A stretch of DNA of 39,255 nt from Irpex lacteus (Eukaryota > Basidiomycota > Agaricomycetes > Polyporales > Irpicaceae): contig MQVO02000092.1 in the NCBI GenBank assembly GCA_001986395.2, positions 1-39,255 of the forward strand, in the 5' to 3' direction. Both the position numbers and the translations under genes were made by a program. Numbering within the stretch: the stretch's first letter is position 1; each line of letters opens with the position of its first letter. Below the pieces are notes generated by a model. It was given only the letters and a program-made list of their open reading frames with translations, was not told where the DNA came from and did not search any database. Shown here piece by piece: positions 19,894-30,799 of this stretch.

Positions 19894-20540
19894 TCATATT
19901 GAACGAAACTCCATATAGGCTATAACGTTGATAAATTCGGGCGCGTGTTCAATACCTAACCGTCCAACGGTCATCCCTGTGTTTTCTGGGCTCAACCCAA
20001 GTCTTGCCTTTCGCTGCTCGGATCCCCTCGACGCACAGAGTTCTGCAGAGCTTCCCTGCGCATGACTTACCGTGATGCTGCGCGCACGGCAGGCTTTCAT
20101 ACTTGGAAACAGCAAGACTCGCAGCGCATATGTCACACCTTCCTATCGTTGACCGATCGCCGTGAAACGTGTCGCCTGCGTCGTGCAATGGCGATTTGAC
20201 GACTGATAGCTGAGGATAGCGCATGAGCAACTCGGGTAAGCATCCAAGATCTGTGCCCCCGTTCGTGGCTACTATGTCTGACATCATGATCGCAGGCCGT
20301 AACGTTCCAAACCTTTCCGTTTGCCACCGTGGAAGGTATGTCTTTACAATGACCTGTGAGAGTTGCTCGGCGTCCCTGACAGACCTTTGCTCTCAGACGG
20401 TCATGCAGCCGTGTATTACTGTACTGCTTTGAATATACACTATATTTGCTGGCAGCCCACGGAACTGCAAGGCCCACCTCTGATACTGTCTTATGGTCAG
20501 CAAGTATCCTCTGCAGGGCCGCATCCGAACTGAGTCGCAT
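19894..20540 (-). CDS. Gene Z, three-exon protein of unknown function
   Basis: Minus-strand exons 20540-20478, 20353-20071 and 19985-19894, with introns of 124 and 85 nt (GTGGGC..CTCACAG and GTAAGT..GCCCAG). The product is 145 aa. Exon 2 reads smoothly through IVATNGGTDLGCLPELLMRY and a Cys/His cluster (GRCDIC ... LPCAQHH) that might bind a metal. Exon 3 ends in IEHAPEFINVIAYMEFRSI. In-frame acidic sequence lies just upstream of the ATG (HDSDEADSDSPR), so an extra 5' exon is possible. No family is recognised. Confidence 0.55.
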
Positions 20541-21076
20541 TCGCGGCGAGTCGCTGTCGGCCTCATCAGAGTCGTGTCGCTCTCAGCTCAATTGTGTGCG
20601 AGTCTCGAGGATTATGGCGGTGATGTGGATTAATTGCACGCTCGAATTCGGGCCCGATGCATACGGTGAGTTTTGGAAGCATCGACGGTGATAATCTGAG
20701 AGCCTTGCAGACGTGTATACCTGGTGACCCAGACTGTCGCCACCACTGAGAGGTCGTGCCAGTGGTTAGTAGGTTTGTGAATACACAGATGTATCTCTTG
20801 GATATTGGTAAGATCGTGACGACTTGTGTACGCTCTGATATGGTACCATTGCTACGCTGAGCACTTGTGTATGAAGGATGAATCAGGAAATTTGAATAAC
20901 AACGTTCAGAGTACAGTAGACAATATTACAGCTGCACGTCTGTAAATCACGCTCGTAGTTGGCCATATTTCTATTGAGGGAACCAAATTCTGAGACCGTA
21001 AAGCTCCGACACAAGACCTCTATTCGGGTACGTTGCACTGGGGTCGCAAGCGATACATGGTAGCTTACGTATAGAT
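20541..21076. other. Spacer upstream of gene Z
   Basis: Apart from the possible 5' exon of gene Z at 20541-20580, no coding or repeat structure is seen. Confidence 0.35.
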
Positions 21077-23007
21077 TTAAGCAGTCAACTCCTGGTCGTC
21101 TTCTGACATATCCGAGTCGTCCGAGTAGTTAGACCCGTCTTCACTAGCGGGATAGTCTTCATCTTCATCTTCGAGTTCAGTTCGGGCTCCAGCTCCAGCA
21201 TCAGCTTCAATCTCGGTTTCAGGTGTCGGTAATGGTATACGACACAAACCAGGGATTACGTCATCCTCATACTGCCAAAACTGCTCTGTGTACGCCATAG
21301 TGTCAACAAGTTGAAGAAGACAAACTGAGAAAGCTTACCTGTCGGAGCCAATGTGATCGGATTTATAGAGATGATACGCCGCCGCTCTTGACCACCTCTG
21401 TACGTAGTAAGAGACCTCTTTCTTGCGAGACAAGTGAAAGTCAGGATGTAGGCGTCACTTTGCAGGATGGAGATGGGGCGATAGTGTCTGGTGTGTTGCT
21501 GCAGTCCATCAACTGAATGGGGCCAGGAAAGGACTACGGTCAGCTCTCTTGATAGGAAATTCCCTCGAAGCCACGTAAGCAGAGCATCAATGTTGATAGG
21601 AGGTTCACGCCCTAACACCGCTCCCATAGTGACTTTTAGGCCAATGATGTGACTTCCAGTTTTTTGGCCGCTGTTACGGGGGGTGCCCTCGAGACAGAAC
21701 GTTACTGTTACACACGGTGACAGTCCGTGACTAGCAGGGTCCCCAAAGCCTGCCAGATCCAGATCAAATGACAGGTTCAATATTCCTGATTTGCGCCACT
21801 GGGAGCCTCATACAACCACGAAACTCAGTATAAATTCAGAGTAGATGGCATTTGACCGTAACAATGACTCACCGATCAAATTTGCGGAACTTCTGCACCA
21901 TTCGCATGCACCGTTCACAACGCCCGGGACCTCTAGTGATGTCATCAGCGAGAAGATCCATCGACGCTCGTAATCCGGCAGCCAGTGCATGCAACAAGTC
22001 GAGCGAGCGATTGCAATGTGCATGCACAGGCGAGTGTTATTTGTGCATTCCACCACCAAAATGGAGGAGTGATAGGAGGCCGCAGTGAAAGGACGATACG
22101 GGTGTCCAAACCGGGTTAACTTGGCACGCGAAATGGAGGTGGGTAATCTCGTTGATTGTTGTCTCATGTTAACTTCGCGAAGTGAATAGCTTCCTTTTGA
22201 GGCAGGGTACGAAGCTGCCGACCGCTTGGATGCCTAGAATATGTCCTGGTCCCCGTGTATATGAAATGCCGGACGAATGTCATCATGCGCGGAAACGATG
22301 ACATGTGCACATCTTCAACGTAGGCTAAATCATAACAGGACATGAGTGAATATGGCGTGACGACGGTTGGTGGAATACTCCAATGAGGTGTACTGAAGCC
22401 GCTTGGCAAGCACACCACAATTAATTCTAGGCTTATACGTTCCAGCCACGCCCTTAGGCAAGCGCCACAAAGTGTGGCCAAAGGAGCGTGCATCGCTATC
22501 AGCGTGCTGCAGCTGGTTGATCCGGATACCCGAGATAAGCTTGTAAATAGGCACAAGAGAGGGGCATCCATGGATAGCGTATGTGACAAATTCTTCGCAA
22601 TCTTCTGCAGATACAATGTTCAGGATCGCATCCATGAACATCCTGGATCTGCATAGGTTTGCCCAGCGACAGCATACTAGAGAGCATGATCTGAGTGGAT
22701 GATACGAGTCTGCGATGTCGTTCGAGTTTCTTCTCTGTATCAAGGCAAATTTCAGACCCCACGGCTTCATGTAGACACAGTCCGCAACATACCCGACAAT
22801 CAAGTCGAGTATTTCTGGTGGAATCACAGCAGCGAGGCGACGTGCCCTGCCATCTCGTTTGCGCCGCATATACCTGGGAATCAGCTTGATAGGTCTGTCG
22901 GAATGATTTTCCGAAGAGCGAGAACCTTGGAAAGGATTTGTACCCGGTAAACAAAATGCGGGCCTAGCATGGACTGAGGGCTCCAAGGAGAAAGCTGGAT
23001 ATGACAA
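21077..23007 (-). pseudogene. F-box protein (copy B), decayed paralog
   Basis: Same architecture as copy A. The F-box part is 23007-22560 (IPPEILDLIVGYVADC ... PLRSCSLVCCRWANLCR). Next comes a frame change near 22455, then STPHWSIPPTVVTPYS against STPHWSTPPNLTTPHS in A. A TGA falls at 22164 where A has a Trp codon, and another frame change follows near 22125. Introns at 21799-21872 and 21286-21338 match A in position. The last exon (21285-21077) keeps a frame and ends in a long acidic tail (DEDEDYPASEDG) absent from A. The first codon is TTG and no ATG is in frame. At least three disruptions indicate a pseudogene, unless some are sequence errors. Confidence 0.78.
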
Positions 23008-24555
23008 AGGTCTATACTACGATTTCAACTTCTCATATCACACATATTTCAAGTGAATGACTTGCTGTTCCACTAGTTGTGCGCCCCTCCCGCCCTTCTC
23101 GAAGTTCAACTCGACATTATTCAACGATAACAACGACATAGAACTACATGGGAGTCTGGTAACTTCCATAGCACCAGATTACATAACACAGGTACATGAC
23201 TTACCGTGTTACCGACTTCTCCTCGCTCATCGTACTGTCCTTCGCGAGACCCAAATCGTCTTGGGCGCTGGTCGATGATAGAAATGCCGTGGAGCTCACT
23301 GGGACGTTGAGTATCGTGAGTGGAAAAAGAACGAAGATAGATTACATACTTGGCAAGGGAACAGAACTAGAAGGTTAGATAATTGTAGGGAGCGAGGTGT
23401 AATGTGGCAGAGGGCGTGCCGGAGCTAGCTTTATGGAAGGCCTATTAGCGACAAGGACTATGGTGCGTGGCTTATGGTAGGTACGAGGCTATGGAGCGGA
23501 TGCATTATCAATTATGAGCTATGTTCTATAGACAGATACGTACGTAGATAAACATGCTTGGACAGCGCATGTTATATGTCTGCCACCACAGCAGCCACGG
23601 TAGTTCCGTCGACCGAGCATGTGCCGGTCTACCACACCCATTTTCGTGTCAGTCTTCCTCACGAGCAATATTGCGTTGCGCGCGCCGCGGCGTGACACGA
23701 TCATTTTGCGTCTGTGTTCTTCCATCTGGAAATGTCAATTAGCACATGAGATATGCATTGAAGAAACATTCCTGCATTGCCTTCATGCCGTCGACTTCTG
23801 TAGTAAGCTGGATTCATCGCCCCTGATATGGACGCCTTGTGTTCGGAGGCGACCTCCGTCACATCTGACGGTGCATACAATCGCTGCCAGTTAGAATGCG
23901 CATAGGTAGTGACGAATTAGCCTACCCGTTGGCGACGAGACTGGACAACGGGTACTGAACGTGGCCGCGAATGCGCAAGGCGCTGTCCAAAGTCATTTCC
24001 GCACAATCGACGGACTGACATGAAGCTGCAAGTCGGGCAGCATTAGTGAAGGGATCAAATCCAAGGAACGTGAATGCAAGGAGGCCTCACGGGAGAGGCA
24101 TGAAGCTGCGTGGCGTATCAAGAAATGGTCAGCGAACTACATTAACGTCGCGGTATACTGATAAGTACTGCCTCGAAAGAATGACTTACCGAAGAAGATC
24201 ATCTGATCAGTGCCTCACGATAGGCTCATGACAGCGCTCGTTAAGCCTAGCCCGCGTCAAGTGAGAAATACTTTGCGTCTCGCTACTTCTTTCTGCACAT
24301 CCAGTATAGCGCTCGTGCAAAGCTGGTTCACCGACAATTGATGGTGTACTATGAGCAGCGGGCGGTCATTGAGCAGGAAAAATACTGATTGCAGACATGG
24401 AGAGCATAGTAAGCGAACCATCACGTTGAGGAGTAGCACTGGCAGATGGAAGCACTTTACAGGTACTGCATGCATATACAACGTGCCTCCGCACGAGCAC
24501 AGCCTGGTCAGATAGTCAGTCCATCAGTCCGATTAACTCACAACGAGGACACTAC
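23008..24555. other. Spacer in unit B
   Basis: No intact gene. It holds remnants matching unit A: 23720-23775 (TTCCATCTGGAAATGTCAAT), 24380-24450 (possible exon remnant) and 24480-24555, which is close to 17219-17292. An approximately 90-base stretch around 23400-23500 is purine-rich with no other feature. Confidence 0.45.
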
Positions 24556-24559
24556 TCAC

Positions 24560-24620
24560 TGATGTGGCTGTTTATCCATTGAAATCGCACTGTACGTTCG
24601 TACTTCGCCGGATGGTAAGG
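24560..24620 (-). CDS. Conserved 61-nt exon, copy B
   Basis: Counterpart of 17297-17357 with the same acceptor and GTGAGT donor. It differs in several codons, yet the frame stays open. It lies next to the X copy B remnant. Confidence 0.4.
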
Positions 24621-24659
24621 CTGTGCGAACGAGAATATCAGTGCAAAGGTGTTGGTGAC

Positions 24660-24930
24660 GGAACGTACCTCATGTACCTCACTGCCCTGCGAGGACGCTT
24701 GCAGGCATGACGGTGCTACGACAGGTTGACACGACGCCGCATAAAAGCTCAGAGCACCTATTTCCGAGCACGTCGGACATGAGGGCATAATCGGAATCCT
24801 CGTATACCTCACCGCCCTGCGACGACGATGACAGGAGCCATGCTGTCGCAGGTTCAAACGACGCCGTATGGAAGCTCAGAACACCAGATTCCGCCTACGT
24901 CGGACATGAGGGCATAATCGGAATGCGAGT
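24660..24930 (-). repeat. Tandem duplication of an X-gene exon
   Basis: Two neighbouring copies of about 130 bases share TACCTCACYGCCCTGCGA, a GACRCCGYATRRAAGCTCAGA block and GTCGGACATGAGGGCATAAT (24774 and 24898). Unit A has only one copy (around 17500), so the duplication happened after the units split. It repeats the acidic exon ending in SDYALMSDV. Confidence 0.7.
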
Positions 24931-26100
24931 CCAGGTGTTGGCCATCTTCCGGATACGCCGCGTGCGTGAGAGGCTGAGCTGACCAGGAATAAGAATCGAG
25001 GCAATGAATGATGGCGTCGCGCGAGAAGGAGTGAGCAAACCTCACCGTGACGCACCTTGAGGTTCGTAGGACTGCCGTATAGGGCCGTGGTGCACACCGT
25101 ACGCTCGTTCGAAATACTGAAAGGAAGCAGGGACGGTCAGCCGCCTCGAGGGGAGGATATCTGAACTTTGGTACGTACTTTTGTTGCGACCATGAACCCC
25201 TAATACCACGTAACAGACCATTCGCTTCCGGGTGGATGAAGATCACGACGGCTGCTGCTGGATACTGGACTGCCGCGAGGGAGTGAAAATCTATGAACGC
25301 GGCGAGGGTTCAATGGAGCACTTGCCGTAGTAGACTACTGTAGATCACCAGAAAATCATAAATATGACCGTTATATGCAGACGATAGGCGAGCAACAACA
25401 TTACTTACCGGATATGTATAGTTTTCCTTGATATTCGATGCTGTCGTCGAGGTTCTACGCAGTGCTTGCAATTGAATTTGCGTCTTATTCGTGTTGGGCG
25501 GCTTGCAGTTGATGAGCTAATGCGCTAGATGGTCTCTTTTAATAAAGCGACAATTTCCTGAGTTCTCAAGCCACGTAACATCTGGCAGCAGCGGATTCTT
25601 GTTCGTCCAGAGAGGTAAGGGTGGGGCTTTAAGTGGAACGAGGGCGAGGTTTACCGAATGTGAATATTGCAAGTAGAGATCTAAAAGAACTGCACGCTGA
25701 CGAGACGATGGCTTGACAGTGGCAATAGCCGGTTCTTGAAGTATACCGTATGTGAGAGCTTGGGAGGTCGGAAAGGGAAGGGGAACGAGAGGTAAAGCGG
25801 TTTCATTGCACAACTAGTTGGTACGTACAAAAGACAGACGAGAACGAACATCGTGTTCGAGCCCGACGTCTGCAGGTACAGTAATGATTTGAGAAGAAAG
25901 GGTAGCAATATTAGCGTTAGCTGATGCTATGGATGTACTGGCATAGAGTGTGCGAATCGTTAGTATACAAGACAACCAATGAACGAACACGGGACGTACC
26001 TCTTTTGCGACACAGCTCATACAGCATTCCTCATTCCTTGCTATGCGACCGCTCTGCCTTGCATTTGAAGAAATGTATGAGTCCTACAAAAGCGATGAAT
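24679..26100 (-). pseudogene. X gene, copy B, decayed
   Basis: Exon by exon it follows copy A. The 5' exon region is at 25990-26100 but the ATG is replaced by ATC. The second exon is at 25840-25950. The third, at 25517-25780, is open for 98 codons in a frame that does not join the previous exon. The next exon, near 25425-25475, has a TAG where A has TAT. Then come the C2-like part at 25190-25290 (reduced), the exon at 25060-25140 and two tandem copies of the acidic exon. Loss of the start, one in-frame stop and phase mismatches suggest a pseudogene. Confidence 0.6.
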
Positions 26101-26159
26101 GGAATCCTCGGTGCGAGAGCTGTGACGATGGCCTGAGGCCACTGGTCAGTGCCAGAAGG

Positions 26160-26250
26160 AGTCGGTGCCGCTGACAGAGAGAAGGAGGTCGAGCGCCACA
26201 AAGCTGACGATGCCCAAATGAGGACGGCGAGCGTCAGTACAGCTAAGCAT
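26160..26250 (-). repeat. Inverted fragment related to gene T exon 1
   Basis: On the minus strand, TGACGCT..CTCATTTGGGCATC, then CTTTGTGGCGC and a CTTCTCTCTGT stretch, match 18923-19010 of gene T. In unit A this sequence points away from X; here it points the same way. It was therefore inverted or inserted separately. It is too short to be a gene. Confidence 0.55.
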
Positions 26251-26663
26251 CACCACTGGCATCTGGGACCGTCCCACAACCGTGACCTTCTTCACGACGA
26301 CCGCAAGTCGATCTCAGTCCCAATTGACCTATCCTACTATGGTATTCTTTCCACTCTCTCATTGGGGTGCGAATCCGAACTGTGACTTACTGTAGACACC
26401 GACTGCGGGCAGTGTGCTTGAGTGCCCGGTAAGTACCCATTACTGTACTCCGATTCGGTACACGCGACTGACTCATGGTCGTCTATGATTGAACCTACAA
26501 GATTCAAAGCACATAGATTTAATTTGCTCGACGACCGCGACGGTGTCTCGGAAACCTCAGGCTGCATCGAGCGCATTGCACACCAACGTCAGGACGGTGC
26601 GATAGCGTGATCGCGCGGCGGGGCATGGCTTGTGGGTAACTACTAGTAGTACGTAGCTGACGT
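26251..26663. other. Spacer, no supported gene
   Basis: Short open frames on both strands lack support. It ends in TACTAGTAGTACGTAG, similar to the sequence just outside the retroelement LTR at 12599. Confidence 0.35.
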
Positions 26664-27059
26664 ACGGAAAGTAGAATGCTGAGCGGTAAGGAGGAAGGTC
26701 GCAGGGATGATGACGATGAGTGGTACGTACGTTGTACAGTCACGTCTCTTGACGTGCTCTGGTGACTGATGTTTGCGTCCGTAGCGTAGTCTTCGCCATG
26801 CGTGCTTACCCCCTCACCCACTCATCAATCAATTGCCCTCCCCTCTTGGTCTAAAACTACGGAAAGTAGAATGCTGAGCGGTAAGAAGGAAGGTCGCATG
26901 GATGATGATGATGAGGAGTGGTACGTACGTTGTGACAGTCACGTCTCTTGACGTGCTCTGGTGACTGACGTTTGCGTCCGTAGCGTAGTCTTCGCCATGC
27001 GTGCTTATCCCCTCACCCACTCATCAATCAATTGCCCTCCCCTATTCGTCTAAAACTAC
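26664..27059. repeat. Two-copy tandem repeat of about 200 bp
   Basis: Copy 1 is 26664-26858 and copy 2 is 26859-27059. Both start ACGGAAAGTAGAATGCTGAG and end CTAAAACTAC. They differ by a handful of substitutions and small indels (for instance an extra ATG/AGG in the ATGATG run). High identity marks a recent duplication. The unit contains GTACGTACGT and the inverted pair GTCACGTCTCTTGACGTG. Its spurious open frame repeats in both copies, which is not evidence of coding. Confidence 0.93.
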
Positions 27060-27393
27060 TGTTTAAACCCTCGCTGGCGCAGGAACTGCTGTCGCATGAC
27101 CACGGCCACGAGCCCATCACGCGTGGGTGTCATCGTCCAACTGGGAACCATCGTTGATTGCCTATTTTCTCGGTCCCGCAACATTACGACCTCTGACACG
27201 AATGCCCCGCTCATACGTTCTCTGGTGTTGTCACTACGTGTCGGAAACCTATGCATGAGAGATCTTGCGCGCGGCCGCAGGAAGTCAAGTGAGGACCGAA
27301 GTGGTCTGTTGCCCAGTGGCACGGCTACTGCACCACTGCACTACGTGATGACTCCCCCTGTCAGGCTACTATCTCGAAAACCGAAGTTAGGAT

Positions 27394-28291
27394 ATGGGTA
27401 AGAAAAGCTCGCCGTATGGGGAAGTGATAGCAGAGGTGAGTCTTGCTTCGGATATTCACTACCTAAAGCTCACGATCTCTTTCGTTCCAGTTGTGTACGC
27501 TACCGAACATCGTCCCCTCCACCCCCATTCTCAATCACGCATCTCGCTCGAACGACAAGGACTTCGACTCTTGTAAGTGACGACTCACGTTCTCCTTGGC
27601 AGCACGGTTATAGACTAACACCGATAAATTAGGTACGACTTCACATCACGAGAGCGCTCTTCTTTTGATTCCAACACAATACAGACAGACGATTTCACAC
27701 AAGCGCGGGAAAGCTTTCGTTTCTCGCATCAGCGGGAAACGGTCGACGGAGTATAAGCCATCGTTCAACTTCGTCTCCGTCGAGTTTCGTACGCTCTTAA
27801 GTGCATTGGCAGCCGAGCTCAGTAAGCATGTCTGCTCGTATCTTGATTGTAAGAGGTGTTTCTTATAGTTATTCTGTGCAGCTTTCGCCGAGCCTATTCC
27901 TACTTACGATGCCAGCCGTTATTCAGCCTATTGGGAAGAATGCACCGCTCATACACACGAGGAAGACTTTGACGTGACTCAGCGGGAGCGATATCCTTTC
28001 TCAGCGGTGATCAGTATGTCTGGCTGTGCAGGTACGTCGGATCTTCTATTTCTCTTGGTTTATCACGCTAACCAGTAGACGTTCGACAGGCACGATCGCG
28101 CCCCGTATTATCCGGCCAGTGAGTATGTACAGCTAACCAAGTAATGGTATGTCTCTTGAATCTAAAGCATTGTCGTCCCTGAGCGTTCATATAGACATGG
28201 CAATGGCTCGTTTGGAAGGACGAGCCGTCTAGCCGATCCTCAGGAGCCCGATATTCAGGTGGACGAGTATCACCGTCCCTCACTGGTATGA
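27394..28291 (+). CDS. Gene V, six-exon protein of unknown function
   Basis: Exons are 27394-27435, 27491-27572, 27633-27821, 27882-28031, 28079-28118 and 28168-28291. Introns of 55, 60, 60, 47 and 49 nt all have GT..AG ends and keep phase across every junction, giving 208 aa. The final codons GTA TGA may instead be a donor leading to a seventh exon at 28367-28411 with stop at 28409, giving 221 aa. The product has a basic middle (KRGKAFVSRISGKRSTEYK), an acidic patch (AHTHEEDFD) and an Arg/Gly/Ser-rich tail; it may be soluble. No family is recognised. It converges with kinase-like gene K1. Confidence 0.62.
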
Positions 28292-28629
28292 ACACTGGTT
28301 GCCGATTTACCGTATATATGCGTACGTAGAGTTTGATTTCGACCTCTCATGTAGTTAACGTTGCAGGGCCGTATAGTGATACGGAGAGCGCAGAGCGCAG
28401 GCGATAGATGAATATGTTTGAATCACCATGTAGGGGAAGCGGTTTATTGCAACCGCGAAGGCAAGCGTGGCACAGTCTGGCGTAGTCTACTCAGTTCATT
28501 GTCAAGTAACGACTCTTGTAATTAATACCATTATATATCACGAAGCGGGACCCCCCTCCGCCTCTCCGACGAGGATCAGTACGCGGTCTGCGTAACGGTA
28601 ACGGTACGCCTCACATAGAAGGGATAATA

Positions 28630-29875
28630 TCACTGCAGACTGAGTCCCTTGTGAATATCTTTATCGAAATCTGAGTCAAGATGAGTTTCGTCTTCGTCTT
28701 CCGGATCTATCCCTATTAATTCTGGCGACACGGCGATTTCTTCACTGAAATCCCAGTCCTTCCATCCAGTATGGTTTTCCTGTGGTGGCCAGGAGTACAT
28801 TGTGCCGATGAGTCTGCCCACGACTTCCTTCCGATGTCCATATTCCTTGCGGTACGTTTCTACGGCATCAAGCAGAGTTTCGCCCTCCTTAATAAAGTGG
28901 GCTTTATCGAGCGATCGATAAATCTTCCTCAACTCTCTTAACATAGCTTCCGTAGATGGGAACACATCGACTCGCACGTCTAGCGGGCCTTTTATAAATC
29001 CTGTAGACCGTATCAGTCCAATATTCAGATGAATCTTCAAGTTGTAGACTTCAAGTTGTCAACAACTTGAAAGAATATGTCTCACCAGGCGTCAGCCAAC
29101 CCAGCTCGACCGCAGTAGCGTACAAGTCGTCGCAGCCGAAATGATCTAGGCTCTGAAAATCAAGGGCATATTGCGTGAACTGAGTCCTATCAATGTTGCA
29201 GATGTGCTCTGTGATACAGCCGGAAAATCCAACGAGCCGCACGTTGTCGTCCTGGATAAGAATGGCAGTGCAGAAGTTGTACGCGGTCCATTGTGGATAA
29301 ATTTTTCCGATAACATGAAGGTCGATGAGGCTCTGCATAACCTTGTTCCTTTACCAGCTCAAACGTATTAGTCTCGAAGCAGAGCAGACTTCTGTTGCAG
29401 GAGATGCTCACACCAGTGTATCATTCTTTATGAGGTCCTCAACATCGACCACCTCCCCACAATCACTCAATATAATGCACACAATTGGCGTGACCCCCCT
29501 CTCCTCAACTTGTATTGCCCCCTCGTAGCAACCGTAGAAGTTAGGCACCACATGTCCCTGGAGCTCCTTCAGCGACTTCTCGTACAAGCGGGCTTCTTCT
29601 CTCAGTCTCTCCATCAGCTGAGGAGAGTCCGTCATCTTGCACACAGCCTTGACAGGACGTGCGGTAGTGTCATCGGAGTCGCGGGGCTGGGTCCAATCGC
29701 CTTTGTATATCGTAAAGAACGGCAGACCCCGCACTTTCCTAACGTGCTCGTCGTTTGGAATCTTAAGATATGCGCGAAAGGTGGCTAGAGGCGAGGGGTC
29801 ATTGATGTTTGACCCAGATCGATGAAGGTTGGCGATTGACTTTCGGCCAGTCACGGTGTGGTCGGAGAATTGCAT
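28630..29875 (-). CDS. Kinase-like protein K1, predicted pseudokinase, three exons
   Basis: Minus-strand exons 29875-29412, 29348-29086 and 29000-28630, introns 63 and 85 nt, product 365 aa. The N-lobe is kinase-like: AVCKM holds the beta-3 lysine (K80), then REEARLYEKSLKELQGHVVP (alpha-C) and a hinge CIILSDCGE. The catalytic loop, usually HGD, reads LHVIGKIYPQW (165-175). The DFG position reads VGFSG (194-198). A conserved GCDDLY and LTPG lie at the second junction, and the tail is acidic. The key Asp residues are absent, so phosphotransfer is unlikely and a binding or scaffold role is inferred. An acceptor (CTGACCAG) precedes the ATG, so a 5' non-coding or coding exon may exist. Confidence 0.78.
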
Positions 29876-30343
29876 GATCTGGTCAGAGAAGTCGATTAAG
29901 CAGCGCAGTACTTGTGAGTTACGGTTCACTTACAGAAGAGTTCAACTTGAAAGCTCAAAGGTTAACGACTGTACGTCTCGTTAGGGATATCGATATACGA
30001 TATCTCCCAAACACGATCGTCACGGTTTAAGCTGCTTACTAGGCAAGGCTTGTTCGGCGCCGGATCTATACGACCACCATCAGAGCGCGCAAACGTTGCG
30101 AGAACACTCCTCAGGTTTGTAACTCACTTAATCTCTGTGAGGACAAGTACGAGTGCAGCAGCTCAATTGTTGAAGGCTCGTTTGAGTAGCTTCATAAAAG
30201 GATAGGCCGGGGTTCGTGATAGTTCAGATCTAGATTGCTTTTGTAAACGCTTCTAAACGCTTCCTGTGATACCTTCGTCTACTGCGACATACCACTGGTA
30301 GTGAGTTCAGCCATTAGACATTTACTATATAACCTTTTTTTTT
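29876..30343. other. Spacer upstream of K1
   Basis: It contains a likely 5' intron of K1 (donor GTAAGTG near 29934 on the minus strand), an imperfect palindrome ATATCGATATACGATAT near 29988 and a T11-12 homopolymer at 30334-30346. No other gene is seen. Confidence 0.4.
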
Positions 30344-30799
30344 TTACCGACGAATCCCATATATTAGGCTCTTGGCAGCTCTTGACCACGTCGCTACTGA
30401 TGCCGTTTCGACAGTCCGAGTTCTTCCCGGAGATTCACCCACCAATAACTTGAAGTACACTAGCCTCGCGACCGTCAACAACAGTCTGTCAGTAAGTAGT
30501 GCCGAAAAAACATACTGTGAAACTTACCATCCTCTCCCGACTGGGGCATCATCCGACTTGCTGACGCCGCTTTACTACGCCCTGCCAGTGCCTGACAAAA
30601 CAGCACTTGACGGAGCTGATCCAGGTAATGGACCATCGTTGGTAACCGTACGTAGGACCTGGAAAAGAAGTCTGAAGACACGCATGAGTCATATAGCCTC
30701 TCAAAGAAGCTTCGGGTGTCAATACTTGACTGGTGCGCCGCGGCATTTGATGGAGCTATTTACGTATCGTACAATCTCCTACCTCAACGTTCTGAACAT
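30344..30799 (-). CDS. Gene U, small three-exon protein
   Basis: Minus-strand exons 30799-30783, 30658-30528 and 30459-30344, introns 124 and 68 nt, frame kept, 87 aa. Exon 2 (SYVRLPTMVHYLDQLRQVLF) could form an amphipathic helix. Exon 3 is basic and ends in SLIYGIRR. The first exon is only 17 nt, so the start is the least certain part. A long open frame on the plus strand over the same bases has no ATG until late and was judged a shadow. No family is recognised. Confidence 0.45.

Larger units (their letters stand above)
21077..26110. repeat. Segmental duplication, unit B
   Basis: Partner of 14330-18750 in the same orientation, and longer because of spacer growth and an internal tandem duplication at 24660-24930. 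Its F-box and X copies both carry stops or indels, so this unit is the decaying one. Confidence 0.75.

Noticed and set aside
26519..27020. Repeated open frames (starting GEGVSTHGEDYATDA and GEGISTHGEDYATDA) as a duplicated gene
   Set aside because: They exist only because the 200-bp DNA unit is duplicated; each is short, and copy differences include frame-changing indels.
30334..30346. Poly-T run as a terminator
   Set aside because: It is a simple homopolymer overlapping the stop of gene U; Pol II termination in fungi is not set by such a run.
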